Made by a program: the position numbers and the translations under genes. This document shows, one piece after another, positions 8,619 through 18,564 of a stretch of DNA of 64,000 bases (its first letter is position 1; each line of letters begins with the position of its first letter). The notes beneath the pieces are model-generated. The model was not told the DNA's origin and did not search any database. It saw only the letters and a program-made list of their open reading frames with translations. Origin of the DNA: Xanthomonas sp. CFBP 8443 (GTDB lineage Bacteria; Pseudomonadota; Gammaproteobacteria; Xanthomonadales; Xanthomonadaceae); assembly GCF_025666195.1 (NCBI RefSeq), contig NZ_CP102592.1, forward strand, positions 3,100,001-3,164,000, written 5' to 3'.

Positions 8619-9278
8619 ATGGAGACAGACACAACAACGCTTGGTCTGATCGATACCGGAGCCTTCGCCGCTTCGGCCGGCGGCGCGTCGTTGCCGCCGC
8701 CCCCCGCCCACCTGCCTTCGGTCCGCCTGCTGTCGCTCGACGCGCACGGCCGGGTGCTGGACTGGATCAACTGGCAATCGGCCGCTTGCCTGTATGCGCG
8801 CGGCGCGGTGGCCTGGACCCTGGGCGAGCCGTGCATGCACATCCATGGCGGCATGTCGCGCGCCAGCGGCGAGCGCAGCGTGCTGCACCTGCATCCGATC
8901 ATCGCCGCGCGCGGCCATGCCCGTTCGCGCGCGCTCGACCCCACCCCGACCCTGACCAACACCGCGCTGTTCGCCCGCGACGCGCAGCTGTGCCTGTACT
9001 GCGGCCAGCAGTTCAGCCGCCCACAACTGACCCGCGACCACGTGCTGCCGGTGTCCAAGGGCGGCCGCGACACCTGGGAGAACGTGGTCACCGCGTGCTT
9101 CCACTGCAACTCGCGCAAGGGCAACCGCACCCCGCAGCAGGCGTCGATGCCGCTGCTGGCGGTGCCCTACCGGCCGAGCTGGATCGAGCACCTGATCCTG
9201 TCCAACCGCAACATCCTGGCCGACCAGATGTCGTTCCTGAAGGCGCAACTGCCCAAGCGCTCCAAGCTGTCGGTCTGA
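8619..9278 (+). CDS. HNH endonuclease domain protein
   Basis: This 219-residue protein has a C-terminal HNH nuclease fold at about residues 125-175. It shows a zinc-type CLYCGQQF pair, the catalytic stretch LTRDHVLPVSKGGRDTWENV, and a second pair in ACFHCNSRKGNRTP. The first 120 residues contain SLDAHGRVLDWINWQSAACL, as in a widespread family of proteobacterial HNH proteins of unknown role. Such proteins occur as ordinary chromosomal genes and are not by themselves evidence of a defence system. The start is ambiguous: no ribosome-binding sequence is seen before the ATG at 8619, but a TATAAG box lies 11 bases upstream, so the message may be leaderless. Confidence 0.8.
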   Translation: METDTTTLGLIDTGAFAASAGGASLPPPPAHLPSVRLLSLDAHGRVLDWINWQSAACLYARGAVAWTLGEPCMHIHGGMSRASGERSVLHLHPIIAARGHARSRALDPTPTLTNTALFARDAQLCLYCGQQFSRPQLTRDHVLPVSKGGRDTWENVVTACFHCNSRKGNRTPQQASMPLLAVPYRPSWIEHLILSNRNILADQMSFLKAQLPKRSKLSV

Positions 9279-9429
9279 CCCGCCACGGCGGCGCAGTCGG
9301 CGCCCTTGCCTGCGACGGATTGCCGCACCCGGTCCCCGCAACGGCCCGCGCTGCGCCCAGCTGAACCGGTTTGCTTGCCCGTCTTCGGAATGGGGAGGAA
9401 AATGATCGGTCCGCTGAATCCAGATTCCG

Positions 9430-11343
9430 ATGATCGATCCCACCCGCTATCCGCGCCTCTCGCGCATCCAGATCCCCGCCGAACTGCGCCGCTTCGAGGA
9501 ATCCGAGCTGCCGGCGATCGCGGAGGAGCTGCGCGCCTACCTGATCGAGTGCGTCGGCAAGAGTGGCGGCCATTTCGGCGCCGGCCTGGGCGTGATCGAA
9601 CTCACCGTCGCCTTGCACTACCTCTACGACACCCCCGTGGATCAGCTGGTGTGGGACGTCGGCCACCAGACCTACCCGCACAAGATCCTGACCGGGCGCC
9701 GCGACCAGATCCATACGGTCAAGCAGGCCGACGGCGTGGCGCCGTTCCCCAAGCGCGAGGAAAGCGACTACGACACCTTCGGCGTCGGCCATTCCTCCAC
9801 CTCGATCTCCGCGGCGCTGGGCATGGCCATCGCGCTGCAGCGCGCCGGCGACGAACGCAAGGTGGTGGCGGTGATCGGCGACGGCGCGATGACCGCCGGC
9901 ATGGCCTACGAGGCCTTGAACCACGCCGGCGGCATGGAGCCTGAGCCGAACCTGCTGGTGATCCTCAACGACAACCGCATGTCGATCTCCGAGGCGGTCG
10001 GCGGGGTCACCAAGATGCTCGGCCGCATGAGCGGCAGCAAGACCCTCAATGCGATCCGCGAGGGCGGCAAGAAGATCCTCGGCGACAAGAAGAGCAATCC
10101 CACCGCGCGCTTCGTGCGCCGCTGGGAAGAGCACTGGAAGGGCATGTTCGTGCCGTCCACGCTGTTCGAGGAGATGGGCTTCCACTACACCGGCCCGATC
10201 GACGGCCACGACCTGCCGGCGCTGATCGGCGCACTGAAGACCCTGCAGACGCTGAAGGGGCCCCAGCTGCTGCACGTGATCACCACCAAGGGCAAGGGCT
10301 ACGAACTGGCCGAGGGCGACCAGATCGGCTACCACGCGGTCGGCCCGTTCGACCCGAGCAAGGGCCTGGTGTCCAAGCCGGGGGCCAAGGCGCCGACCTA
10401 TACCGACGTGTTCGGCGAGTGGATCTGCGACATGGCCGCCGCCGAACCGGCGCTGCTGGCGATCACCCCGGCGATGCGCGAGGGCTCGGGCCTGGTGCGC
10501 TTCAGCAAGGAATACCCACAGCGCTACTTCGACGTGGCGATCGCCGAGCAGCACGCGGTGACGCTGGCCGCGGGCATGGCCACCCAGGGCGCCAAACCCG
10601 TGGTGGCGATCTACTCGACCTTCCTGCAGCGCGGCTACGACCAGCTGGTGCACGACGTGGCGGTGCAGAAACTCGATGTGCTGTTCGCGATCGACCGCGG
10701 CGGCGTGGTCGGCCCGGACGGCGCCACCCACGCCGGGAACCTGGACCTGAGCTTCCTGCGCTGCGTGCCGCACCTGGTGGTGATGGCGCCGGCCGACGAG
10801 GCCGAGTGCCGGCAGATGCTCAGCACCGGCCTGCAGCATGCCGGCCCGGCCGCGGTGCGCTACCCGCGCGGCACCGGCCCCGGCGTGGCGCCCGGCACGG
10901 CGCTGGACACGCTGCCGATCGGCAAGGCGCAGCTGCGCCTGCAGGGCGCCACGCTGGCGCTGCTGGCGTTCGGCGCGACCGTGGCGGCGGCCGAACAGGT
11001 CGGCCGCGAACTGGGCCTGAGCGTGGTCAACATGCGCTTCGTCAAGCCGCTGGACCGCGCACTGCTGCTGGAACTGGCGCGCAGCCACGACGGCTTCGTG
11101 ACCATCGAGGACAACGTGGTGGCCGGCGGCGCCGGCTCCGGCGTGGCCGAACTGCTCAATGCGGAAGGCGTGCTGCGCCCGGTGCTGCACCTGGGCCTGC
11201 CCGACGCCTTCCAGCACCACGCCAGCCGCGAGCAGTTGCTGACCGAAGCCGGCATCGACGCCGCCGGCATCCGCGCCGCGGTGCTGGCGCGCTGGCCGCA
11301 ACTGGCCGCCGGCGCCAGCACGCCGCGCACCGCGGCCGGCTGA
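9430..11343 (+). CDS. dxs: 1-deoxy-D-xylulose-5-phosphate synthase
   Basis: This 637-residue, full-length enzyme condenses pyruvate and glyceraldehyde 3-phosphate to 1-deoxy-D-xylulose 5-phosphate, the first step of the MEP isoprenoid pathway and also a precursor for thiamine and pyridoxal. The thiamine diphosphate motif starts at [15 protein letters not shown] and ends with [13 protein letters not shown]. Substrate and cofactor residues are seen in [19 protein letters not shown], and the catalytic glutamate lies in [17 protein letters not shown]. The C-terminal transketolase domain is complete. The gene faces gumN, with only about 70 bases between the two stop codons. Confidence 0.97.
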   Translation: MIDPTRYPRLSRIQIPAELRRFEESELPAIAEELRAYLIECVGKSGGHFGAGLGVIELTVALHYLYDTPVDQLVWDVGHQTYPHKILTGRRDQIHTVKQADGVAPFPKREESDYDTFGVGHSSTSISAALGMAIALQRAGDERKVVAVIGDGAMTAGMAYEALNHAGGMEPEPNLLVILNDNRMSISEAVGGVTKMLGRMSGSKTLNAIREGGKKILGDKKSNPTARFVRRWEEHWKGMFVPSTLFEEMGFHYTGPIDGHDLPALIGALKTLQTLKGPQLLHVITTKGKGYELAEGDQIGYHAVGPFDPSKGLVSKPGAKAPTYTDVFGEWICDMAAAEPALLAITPAMREGSGLVRFSKEYPQRYFDVAIAEQHAVTLAAGMATQGAKPVVAIYSTFLQRGYDQLVHDVAVQKLDVLFAIDRGGVVGPDGATHAGNLDLSFLRCVPHLVVMAPADEAECRQMLSTGLQHAGPAAVRYPRGTGPGVAPGTALDTLPIGKAQLRLQGATLALLAFGATVAAAEQVGRELGLSVVNMRFVKPLDRALLLELARSHDGFVTIEDNVVAGGAGSGVAELLNAEGVLRPVLHLGLPDAFQHHASREQLLTEAGIDAAGIRAAVLARWPQLAAGASTPRTAAG

Positions 11344-11416
11344 CCGCCGGCGAGGGTCGGCATGCCGGGAGCGGCAGGTGCGGCGCGGCCAGTAGCGTGC
11401 GCCGCACGTCGGCGCA

Positions 11417-12442
11417 TCAGGGCGCGATCACCTCGTAGCCGCGCGCGCGCAGCCGGTCCAGCGGGCCGTCGGCCTCCTGCAAGGTCTGCATCGACAACAC
11501 CGCGAAGCTGGAACGGTGCTGCGCCAGCGCCCGCTCTGCCGTCTCCAGCCACTTGTCCCGCACACGCCCGCGCACGTCGCCCAGGCCCAGCCTGCGCGCG
11601 ATCGCCGCTTCGCTCACCGCATCCACGCACACCCGGTACTGGTCGTTGCCCGGCAACCCGGAGAGCGCGTCCAGATCGCCTTCGGACCAGGCATTGGCGC
11701 GTTGGCGCATCGTCTCCAGGTCGCCCTGGATGACCTGCAGGGTGCGCGCGAAACAGCGGCTGTCGTTCAACGAGGTGGCGCGGAATTCCTGCAGCGCGCG
11801 CTTGGCGTCGGGCACCTTCACTTCCACCACCACCGGCACGATCGGCACCTTGGCGCGCTTGGCCGCGCGCGCGATCACCGGCTCGGTGACGCTGGCTATG
11901 CTCAACCCCGACTTGCGCATCGCCGCCTCGTAGAGCTCCTGCGCGGCGAAGACCGGCCGCCATTTTTCCACGCTGCCGTCGCGGCCCAGGTAGCGCGCCT
12001 TCAGCGGCAGCCAACGCGCATACAGATCCGCCGGCAGCACCTGCTGCAGGGTCTTGTCGTCCGGGTTGCGCCGCGCCTTCAGCAGCGACGGCAGCAACAG
12101 CATGCTGCGGAACACGCCCAGATCGGAGGACAGCGACAGCGTCGGCGCGGCGATGACCTGCTGCGACTGGCCGATGACCCGCTCCACTTCGCCCGATTCC
12201 CACTGCATGCGCTTGGGCAACGGCGACACCGTGCCCAGGATCCACAGCACATGCTCGCCACGGCGCACCTGCCACAGCCCGGGCCCAGGCTGGCGGCCGG
12301 TCACCAGCACCGCATCCAGGTCGACCACCGGCGGCGCGGCGGCCTGCACTGCCGGCGGCGGACCCGGCTGCGCCGCGGCCAGCGCCGCGCATGCCAGCAA
12401 CACCGCGGCACAGCCGCCTCGTACCGCATTCGCCAAACGCAT
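11417..12442 (-). CDS. gumN: TraB/GumN family protein
   Basis: This 341-residue protein has a Sec signal peptide (residues about 1-24, cleaved near AALAAAQ). Its TraB/GumN domain carries the family's GX2 start LWILGTVSPLPKRMQW and a second conserved stretch near GNDQYRVCVDAVSE. The domain is thought to be peptidase- or erythromycin-esterase-like, but no activity is established for GumN, and it is not required for the sugar-assembly steps of xanthan. It is the last gene of the gum cluster, separated from gumM by the cupin gene. The ATG at 12442 is chosen because it places the signal peptide at the N terminus; the frame stays open upstream without support. Confidence 0.85.
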   Translation of the reverse strand: MRLANAVRGGCAAVLLACAALAAAQPGPPPAVQAAAPPVVDLDAVLVTGRQPGPGLWQVRRGEHVLWILGTVSPLPKRMQWESGEVERVIGQSQQVIAAPTLSLSSDLGVFRSMLLLPSLLKARRNPDDKTLQQVLPADLYARWLPLKARYLGRDGSVEKWRPVFAAQELYEAAMRKSGLSIASVTEPVIARAAKRAKVPIVPVVVEVKVPDAKRALQEFRATSLNDSRCFARTLQVIQGDLETMRQRANAWSEGDLDALSGLPGNDQYRVCVDAVSEAAIARRLGLGDVRGRVRDKWLETAERALAQHRSSFAVLSMQTLQEADGPLDRLRARGYEVIAP

Positions 12443-12492
12443 CCGGCCACACTCCAGCAATTGGATCGGCGCCGAACCCGGCGCGACGTTGT

Positions 12493-12963
12493 TCAGACTG
12501 CCAGCGTGGGCAGTGTCGCGGCCAACGGATCGGCAGCGGACAGCAGTTCGAAGCGTTCCCACAGAAAGCCCGGCGCCACTACGCAGCGCACCAGGCAATA
12601 GTCGTCCAGCGGCCGCGCCGCTTGCCAGCTGCCGGCGGCGATCACCGCGGCGGGCAGGCCGCCGCGTTCGCTGGCGTCCAGCCGATGGCGTTGCAGGCCG
12701 TGCTGCGGATCGAAGCTCAGCAGTTCCAGCGCGCCGCCCTCCTCCCACTGCCAGGTCTCGTCGGCATCGATCCGGTGCCAGTCGCTGTGTTCGCCGTGCA
12801 CCAACAGGAAGCGGATCGCGGTGCAGGCCGGACGCGTCGTGCCCTCGTGCTGGACCTGCAGCGTGGAGGTATGCACGCGGGCATAGTGCCCGCCTTCGGG
12901 ATGCGGCTGCAGCGACAGGTCGCGCAGCAGGGTCTGGATACGGGAAGAGGATGCGGTGGCCAT
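12493..12963 (-). CDS. DUF985 cupin protein
   Basis: This 156-residue cytoplasmic protein of the DUF985 cupin family has the characteristic N-terminal LLRDLSLQPHPEGGHYARVH, a central metal-site-like WHRIDADETWQWEEG and the C-terminal CVVAPGFLWERFELL. Family members are beta-barrel proteins without an assigned reaction. The gene lies between gumM (172 bases upstream) and gumN (50 bases downstream) on the same strand. From memory it is not part of the described X. campestris gum operon, so it may be a bystander that sits within the cluster here. Confidence 0.85.
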   Translation of the reverse strand: MATASSSRIQTLLRDLSLQPHPEGGHYARVHTSTLQVQHEGTTRPACTAIRFLLVHGEHSDWHRIDADETWQWEEGGALELLSFDPQHGLQRHRLDASERGGLPAAVIAAGSWQAARPLDDYCLVRCVVAPGFLWERFELLSAADPLAATLPTLAV

Positions 12964-13135
12964 GCGTCAGTCTAGGGTTCGCCAGCGCGATTGGAATAGG
13001 CCATTGCGCACGGTCGCGTGGCCCATCGTGCTGTGCCAACCGATCGCACGCGGCACTGTGTGCCGGCCCGATCCGGCCGCACGCACCGGCACTTCCTTCC
13101 GTGCACGCGCCGATGCGTGATCGCTGCGGCGCGGT

Positions 13136-13933
13136 TCAGGGCGTGCGCTGGATTTCCGGCACCGCCGTCCCCTGATCCAGGCGCCGGCCATTGCGCAGGC
13201 ACACGCCGAAGAACACCAGCAGGTCCCAGCTGTAGCGCTTGAGCAGGCGGCGCGGCTCGCGCAGCAACCGGTACATCCACTCCATGTGCAGCCGCCGCAC
13301 CCATTCGGGCGCGCGTTGCGCCTTGCCGGACAGGAAATCCAGCAACGCGCCGACCCCGAACAGCAACGGCGCGCGCAGCTGCGCGGCATTGTCGAGGATC
13401 CAGGTTTCCTGCAGCGGATTGCCGAACGCCACCAGCACCACGTCGGCGCCGCTGGCGTTGATGCGATCGGTCAACCCGGCGCCGGCGGCGGCGAACTCGG
13501 CGTAGCCGTCGCAGGTGCCGACCACGTCCTGCCCCAGCGTCTGCCGCAGCATCTGCGCGGCGGACTCGGCCACGCCCGGACGGCCGCCGAGCAGGAAGAA
13601 GCGCAGCGGCCGCTGGCTGTGCCGGCACAGGTACGGGATCAGGTCGGTGCCGTTGAGGTTGCCGGCGAAGCGCCGGCCGTGCACCAGCAACGCGCCCAGG
13701 TCCATGCCGATGCCGTCGTTGACGATGCGCACGTCCGGCGCGCGCAACCGCGCGCGCAACGCCTGGCACTGCACCACGAAGTTGGTGTTGGCGAAGAACA
13801 CCTGCCGCTGCTCGCCGCGCGCGCGCGCCTGGAACAGCGCATGCGCGAACGCCGCTTCGGTGGTGCGCAGGATCGGATAGCCGCCCAGCGCCATCACCTC
13901 CTGGGTTTCGGGCTGGCGGTCACCAGAGGTCAT
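13136..13933 (-). CDS. gumM: GumM, beta-1,4-glucosyltransferase
   Basis: This 265-residue glycosyltransferase belongs to the WecG/TagA/CpsF family (GT26). Recognisable elements are FFANTNFVVQCQALRARLR, VNDGIGMDLGALLV, the FLLGGRPGV turn and FGNPLQETWILDN, and a basic C-terminal amphipathic region rich in Arg and Trp that contacts the membrane. In xanthan synthesis GumM adds the second glucose to glucose-pyrophosphoryl-undecaprenol to make the cellobiose unit. The ATG at 13933 lies 14 bases inside the 3' end of gumL, so translation is probably coupled. A longer frame upstream has no support. Confidence 0.93.
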   Translation of the reverse strand: MTSGDRQPETQEVMALGGYPILRTTEAAFAHALFQARARGEQRQVFFANTNFVVQCQALRARLRAPDVRIVNDGIGMDLGALLVHGRRFAGNLNGTDLIPYLCRHSQRPLRFFLLGGRPGVAESAAQMLRQTLGQDVVGTCDGYAEFAAAGAGLTDRINASGADVVLVAFGNPLQETWILDNAAQLRAPLLFGVGALLDFLSGKAQRAPEWVRRLHMEWMYRLLREPRRLLKRYSWDLLVFFGVCLRNGRRLDQGTAVPEIQRTP

Positions 13934-14711
13934 GGGGGAAGCTGTCCAACAGACCGCGCTGCACGCTGTCCAGATCGAAACCCGCGTTGCCGCCCAAGGC
14001 CAGGCACTCCTCCACGCTGTGGCCGGCATGCCACTGCATGCGTCCGGTGCCGTGGTAGTAATCGTCGTACTTGAACCGGTCCTCGCCATTGCCCCAATCC
14101 AGGTAGACCGACGGCACGCCGTAGGCCTCGGCCAGGATCAGGCCGTGCAAGGAACTGGACACCACCAGTTCCGCGCCCAGCAGTTGCCGCACGAACGTGG
14201 CTGGTTGCCGGTTCGGCAACACCAGCTGGTCCTTGTAGCGCGCATATTTGTCCGATGGTTCGTTGAAGTGCGGCACGATCAGGAACGGCTGCCGCGTGGC
14301 CGGCGGCGCCAGCGCCTCGCGCGGGAAGAACAGCGGCATCAGCAGCCCCGGATCGCCGTAGATCTCCGGCACCTCCAGCCCGCGCTCGCGCAGGAACGCA
14401 CGGGTCTTGGGGCCGCGCACCGCGCGCACGTCGAGGCTGCGGAAGGTATGCCGGTCGGCAGGAATCTTGCCGTTGATGCCGCTGCCCCACACCGTGTCGC
14501 CATCCCTGGCGAAGTGCAGCACCGAGCCAATCGCGATCAGGCGCTTGCGCTTGTCGCGCTTGTCCAGCAGGGTGCGGTCGCGCTGGCCGAGGACATTGGA
14601 AACGATGATCTTGGACAGGTGATCGCCGACATTGATCTCCCCGTTCTTCGGTTTCCACCAGAACAGCGCACGCCGTTCTTCGTAGTCAATCCATTTTTGC
14701 AATGCGGACAT
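13920..14711 (-). CDS. gumL: GumL, polysaccharide ketal pyruvate transferase
   Basis: This 263-residue member of the polysaccharide pyruvyl transferase family shows the start FWWKPKNGEINVGDHLSK and the family core VVSSSLHGLILAEAYGVPSV with the conserved Ser and His. GumL transfers pyruvate from phosphoenolpyruvate as a 4,6-ketal onto the terminal mannose of the xanthan repeat. Its presence predicts a pyruvylated gum. It follows gumK by 61 bases and overlaps gumM by 14. Confidence 0.93.
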   Translation of the reverse strand: MSALQKWIDYEERRALFWWKPKNGEINVGDHLSKIIVSNVLGQRDRTLLDKRDKRKRLIAIGSVLHFARDGDTVWGSGINGKIPADRHTFRSLDVRAVRGPKTRAFLRERGLEVPEIYGDPGLLMPLFFPREALAPPATRQPFLIVPHFNEPSDKYARYKDQLVLPNRQPATFVRQLLGAELVVSSSLHGLILAEAYGVPSVYLDWGNGEDRFKYDDYYHGTGRMQWHAGHSVEECLALGGNAGFDLDSVQRGLLDSFPHDLW

Positions 14712-14772
14712 GCGGGCTCCTCCTCCAGATGCGCATACGGTATTCGTTCGGTAGTGGCGGACTGCCGGCGTC

Positions 14773-15960
14773 TCAGGCCGGGCTATCTGTAAACATCCGC
14801 GTTTCCGGATAGGCCGCCGGGTCGAGCACGCGGTCGGTGGTGTCCGACCAGCTCAGGCACTGGCGATGGCGCTCGTGCGGCGCCTGCAGCGCCTGTCCGA
14901 TCGCGGCGACGATCGAGGCCTCGTCGCCCGGCGTGTAGCCGAAACGCGACGGATAGCGGCCGACCACCGCGTTCGGGCACACCGCCGGCAGGCCGAAGAA
15001 ATCGTACTGCAGCAGCTTCATCGAACTGTCGGCCAGGTATACCGGCACCTGTTCCGAGGCGTACGGGGCGATGCCGAAGCGCGCGTGCTTGATGTAGCGG
15101 ATGGTCTCGGCGTGCTTCATCTCGCCGTACACCACCACGTTGTCGCCGTAGCCCGGCGCGCGGCCCATGCCCGAACCGATCACGTGGAAGGTGACCTGCG
15201 GGAAGGAGCGGCTGGCGGCGACGAAGAAGTCCGGATCGAACAGCATCGAGCCGACCGCCACCGCATGGATGCCCTCGGCGTACGGCGACGGATCGCCAAG
15301 CGTGTCCAGGTTGTGATCCACGCCGTGGCCGACGTGGAACACGTTGTGGCGGCTGGAGATCTCGTCGGCCATCGCCGGCGACACCAGCGCGATCACGTCC
15401 AGGCTCGGCGCCACCCGCTCGAACTCGCGCTCGATGTAGTCGGCGACGTTGATCGTGCTCAGTCCGTCGGAGGCGCGGTAGACCTTGCGCGCGGTCGGAT
15501 TGATCCGCGCCGCCAGTTCGATGAAGGCCACCGCGATGCCGCTCTCGAACACGATCACGTCCGCTTCCTGCATCCAGCGCAGCAGCGTGGCCGGCGGCTT
15601 GGCCGCGTACAGCTTGAACATCAGGTCTTCCAGCGGCCGCAGCCAGCGCCGCCGGGTGTTGAACGGGTGCAGCGGCGCGCGCCACAGGTAGCAGTCCACG
15701 CCGTTGTGCTTGACCACCGTGTTGGCGGTGGCGTCCAGCGGCAGGCGCAGGTCGCCCTTGAGCCGCGACAGCAGGCTGTAGCGCAGCGAGAAGAAACGCG
15801 TGGTGCCGCGCTTGGCCAGCTCGTCGGCGATGAAATGGATGTTGGCGCGGCGCGGCGTGCGGTAGTCGTGCGCCGACAGCACCAGGTAGCACGGCGGGCG
15901 TCCGGCAATGGCCGCGGCCGGTGCCGCGGCGAGCGTCGCCGACGCGGAAGAATCGCTCAT
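14773..15960 (-). CDS. gumK: GumK, beta-1,2-glucuronosyltransferase
   Basis: This 395-residue, GT70-family, membrane-associated enzyme transfers glucuronic acid from UDP-glucuronate to the inner mannose of the lipid-linked trisaccharide. The GT-B fold is visible: an N-terminal domain with [19 protein letters not shown] and [18 protein letters not shown], then a C-terminal nucleotide-binding domain with [19 protein letters not shown] and [20 protein letters not shown]. The start is set by an AGGAG seven bases before the ATG at 15960. Relative to shorter homologues it carries about 20 extra low-complexity Ala/Ser residues at the N terminus. It follows gumJ by 52 bases. Confidence 0.95.
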   Translation of the reverse strand: MSDSSASATLAAAPAAAIAGRPPCYLVLSAHDYRTPRRANIHFIADELAKRGTTRFFSLRYSLLSRLKGDLRLPLDATANTVVKHNGVDCYLWRAPLHPFNTRRRWLRPLEDLMFKLYAAKPPATLLRWMQEADVIVFESGIAVAFIELAARINPTARKVYRASDGLSTINVADYIEREFERVAPSLDVIALVSPAMADEISSRHNVFHVGHGVDHNLDTLGDPSPYAEGIHAVAVGSMLFDPDFFVAASRSFPQVTFHVIGSGMGRAPGYGDNVVVYGEMKHAETIRYIKHARFGIAPYASEQVPVYLADSSMKLLQYDFFGLPAVCPNAVVGRYPSRFGYTPGDEASIVAAIGQALQAPHERHRQCLSWSDTTDRVLDPAAYPETRMFTDSPA

Positions 15961-16012
15961 GGCATCGCTCCTTTGCGGGAAGGGGTCTCGGGAAATGTCG
16001 CTTGGCCGCGGG

Positions 16013-17518
16013 TCATCGCTTGGCCCTGGCATCGCGCAGCAGCGTGCGCATGTTGAGGATCGCCATCACGTCGCGGCGGAACGCCGGCCACAGCGCGAAC
16101 ACCAGCACGCAGCCCAGCGCCATCGCCGCGCTGCCCACCGCCAGTTGCTGCCACAGCGAGCCGCCGCCCCACTGCTGCGCGGCGAAGTACGCCGCCACGC
16201 CGCAGGCGCCATAGCCGAGGATCGCGCGCAGGCCGTTGTTGAACAGCTCCAGCGCCGGCACCTGCGGCGCCACCTTGGCGATCCAGATCACCGACAGCGG
16301 CCACATCACCAGCAGGCCCAGGGTGTAGCCGACGGTCACCCCCATCACGCCCCAGATCGAACCGGCGAAGATGCAGGCGATCAGCATCACCCGCCCGACC
16401 ACCGAATACACCAGCTGCTGGCGCATCAGGCCCAGCGCCAGGAACACCCAGTAGGTGGCGTAGGACGCGGTCTGGAAGATGCCGCCCAGGGTCAGCACCT
16501 GGAACAGCGGCACCGCCGGCCGCCACTGTTCGCCGAGCACCAGCACGATCAGCGGCAGCGCCAGCGCGCAGGCGAAGGAGAACAGCGCCACGATCAGGTG
16601 CACCATCACCGTCTGCCCGCGCAGCAGGAAGCTGCCGAAGCGCGGCGGATCGTCCTGCAGCTGCGACAGCACCGGCAACGCCACCGAAGTGGCCGGCGCA
16701 TTGATCTGGTTCAGCGGCATCATCAGCAGCTGGAACGCGCGGTTGTACAGGCCCAGCGCCTCGGCGCCGATGCGGTGGCCGATGATCACCTGGCCGACGT
16801 TGCGGCTGGCGTAGCCGAGCAGCTGCGCGGCCATCAGGTTCCAGCCGAAGCTCAGGAACGCGCGCATCGGCGCATCGCGGCGGTAGCCGCGCGGCAGCCA
16901 GCGCGCGCAGGCGCCGGCGATGGCCAGGTTGACCAGCGCCTGCACCACCTGCTGCCAGACCAGCGCCCAGTAGCCGTAGCCGGCCAGGGCCACGCCGACG
17001 CCGGCGATCAGGCCCAGCACCTGCGCGCCGACGTCGCTCAGCGATACCTGGCCGAATCGCAGCCCGCGGCTCAGGTGCGCGCGGTACTGGGTGGTCATGC
17101 CGTTGAGCAGGAAGGTCACCGCCAGCGCCTGCGAGATGCCCAGCAGCGCCGGTTCGCGATAGAAGTGTGCGATCCACGACGAGGACAGGAACACCACCAC
17201 CGCCAGCACCAGGCCGATGCCGCTGTTGATCCAGAACAGGTTGTCGCGCTGCTCGCGGCTGACGTGCTTGGCCTGGATCGCGGCCGAGGACAGGCCGAAG
17301 TCGCGCAGGATCTCGGCCATGCCGACGATCGCGGTGACCATCGCCATCAGGCCGTAGTCGTAGGGCGTGAGCAAGCGCGCCAGCAACACGATGCCGCCGA
17401 ACTGCACCACCATCTTGGCCAGCTGCCCGGCCATCGTCACCGCCGCGCCGCCGGCCGCGCGCGACCCCAGGCTGCGTTCCGGCGGCGCGGCCGGCGGCGG
17501 CGCTCCGGCCACGCTCAT
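16013..17518 (-). CDS. gumJ: GumJ, Wzx-type lipid-linked oligosaccharide flippase
   Basis: This 501-residue polytopic inner-membrane protein has about 12-14 membrane segments and the polysaccharide transport (Wzx/MATE-like) signature, including [17 protein letters not shown] and [20 protein letters not shown]. GumJ is expected to flip the completed undecaprenyl-pyrophosphate pentasaccharide from the cytoplasmic to the periplasmic face for polymerisation by GumE. The first 25 residues are rich in Ala, Pro and Gly and lie ahead of the first membrane segment. Its start overlaps the gumI stop by 4 bases. Confidence 0.93.
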   Translation of the reverse strand: MSVAGAPPPAAPPERSLGSRAAGGAAVTMAGQLAKMVVQFGGIVLLARLLTPYDYGLMAMVTAIVGMAEILRDFGLSSAAIQAKHVSREQRDNLFWINSGIGLVLAVVVFLSSSWIAHFYREPALLGISQALAVTFLLNGMTTQYRAHLSRGLRFGQVSLSDVGAQVLGLIAGVGVALAGYGYWALVWQQVVQALVNLAIAGACARWLPRGYRRDAPMRAFLSFGWNLMAAQLLGYASRNVGQVIIGHRIGAEALGLYNRAFQLLMMPLNQINAPATSVALPVLSQLQDDPPRFGSFLLRGQTVMVHLIVALFSFACALALPLIVLVLGEQWRPAVPLFQVLTLGGIFQTASYATYWVFLALGLMRQQLVYSVVGRVMLIACIFAGSIWGVMGVTVGYTLGLLVMWPLSVIWIAKVAPQVPALELFNNGLRAILGYGACGVAAYFAAQQWGGGSLWQQLAVGSAAMALGCVLVFALWPAFRRDVMAILNMRTLLRDARAKR

Positions 17519-18564
17519 GCCAGCGCCTCGACGCGCTGGCCGAGCGCGTCCAGATAGCTGCGGTAATGCTGCACGCCGATCGCGCTCCAGTCGCGCCGCG
17601 ACAGGTCCGGCGTCGCATCGGCCGGCAGCCGCTGCGCCTGCGCCAGCGCGTCCGCCAGCTGCGCCGCATCCAGCTCACCCCGGTACAGCAGCACCCACTG
17701 CGGCCCGACCTCCGCGGCGATCGCCGCATTGGCTTCGTTCCACGGCGCCAGCACCGGCCGCGCCAGCGACAAGGCCAGCAACAGCGTGCCGGAGTTGTGC
17801 ATCTGCCGGTACGGCAACACCACCAGCTCGGCCTCGCCGACCTCGCGCGCCAGCACCTCGTCCTCCACGTACTGCAGGCGCGCGCTGATCCGCGGATCGG
17901 CGGCGCAGGCCTGCTCGACCACGGCGCGGATCTGCGGATTGATCGGATTGCCGGCGATGCGCAGGCTCAGCGTCGGATCGGGCAAGGCCTGCAGCGTCGC
18001 CACCAGCGTTTCCACGCCCTTGTACGGGCGCAGCAGGCCGAAATGCAGCAGCCGCCCGCGTACCCGCGGCGGCTGCGGCATCGCCGCGTACCAGTCGCGA
18101 TAGTGGCCGTGCAGGATGGTGTCGGTGGCCGGCGCGCGCTCGGGCGTGGTCGCGTTGATGCGGATCCAGCGCGCGGTCAGCCGATCGGTCCAGCGCAGCA
18201 GCTGGCGCTCGCGCCAGCCCTTGTCCTCGTGCGGGGCCACGTTGTGCAGCGTGCGCACCAGCGGCACGCCGGTGAGCCACAGCCGCAGCAGCAGCAGCGC
18301 CATGCACGCCTGCTTGGCCAGCGTGCCCAGGCCGCTGCGGTGCCGCATCATGTATTCCGGCCAGTGCACGTGCAGCACGTCGTAGCGCGACAGCAATGCC
18401 GCGCGCATCGAGAAGAAGCGCAGCTGCACCTGCTGCGGCAACGCGGCGTACAGCTGGGTCAGGTACGGGTTGGTGGTCGCGGCCGGCCGTTCGGTCGACA
18501 GCAACACGGTGATCGGCGGACCGGGGACGCGCGCATCGCCGCTGCAGCGCGGTTCCACGCTCAT
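17515..18564 (-). CDS. gumI: GumI, beta-1,4-mannosyltransferase
   Basis: This 349-residue glycosyltransferase (GT94 family) adds the terminal mannose from GDP-mannose to complete the xanthan pentasaccharide repeat. GT-B features are visible: an N-terminal acceptor domain containing DVLHVHWPEYMMRHRSGLG and LVRTLHNVAPHEDKGW, and a C-terminal nucleotide-sugar domain with LHFGLLRPYKGVETLV and VLPYRQMHNSGTLLLALSLA. The ATG at 18564 overlaps the gumH stop by 4 bases, and its own stop overlaps the gumJ start by 4 bases. These overlaps fix both ends and indicate coupled translation. Confidence 0.94.
   Translation of the reverse strand: MSVEPRCSGDARVPGPPITVLLSTERPAATTNPYLTQLYAALPQQVQLRFFSMRAALLSRYDVLHVHWPEYMMRHRSGLGTLAKQACMALLLLRLWLTGVPLVRTLHNVAPHEDKGWRERQLLRWTDRLTARWIRINATTPERAPATDTILHGHYRDWYAAMPQPPRVRGRLLHFGLLRPYKGVETLVATLQALPDPTLSLRIAGNPINPQIRAVVEQACAADPRISARLQYVEDEVLAREVGEAELVVLPYRQMHNSGTLLLALSLARPVLAPWNEANAAIAAEVGPQWVLLYRGELDAAQLADALAQAQRLPADATPDLSRRDWSAIGVQHYRSYLDALGQRVEALA

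Noticed and set aside
8619..9278. HNH gene as part of a defence or mobile system
   Set aside because: It stands alone between housekeeping genes, with no methylase, integrase or repeat array beside it.
14735..14752. GCATACGGTATTCG upstream of gumL resembling the LacI-type operator
   Set aside because: It has an extra base in the centre that breaks the ACGT core, and it lies between gumK and gumL, not upstream of a sugar-utilisation gene.
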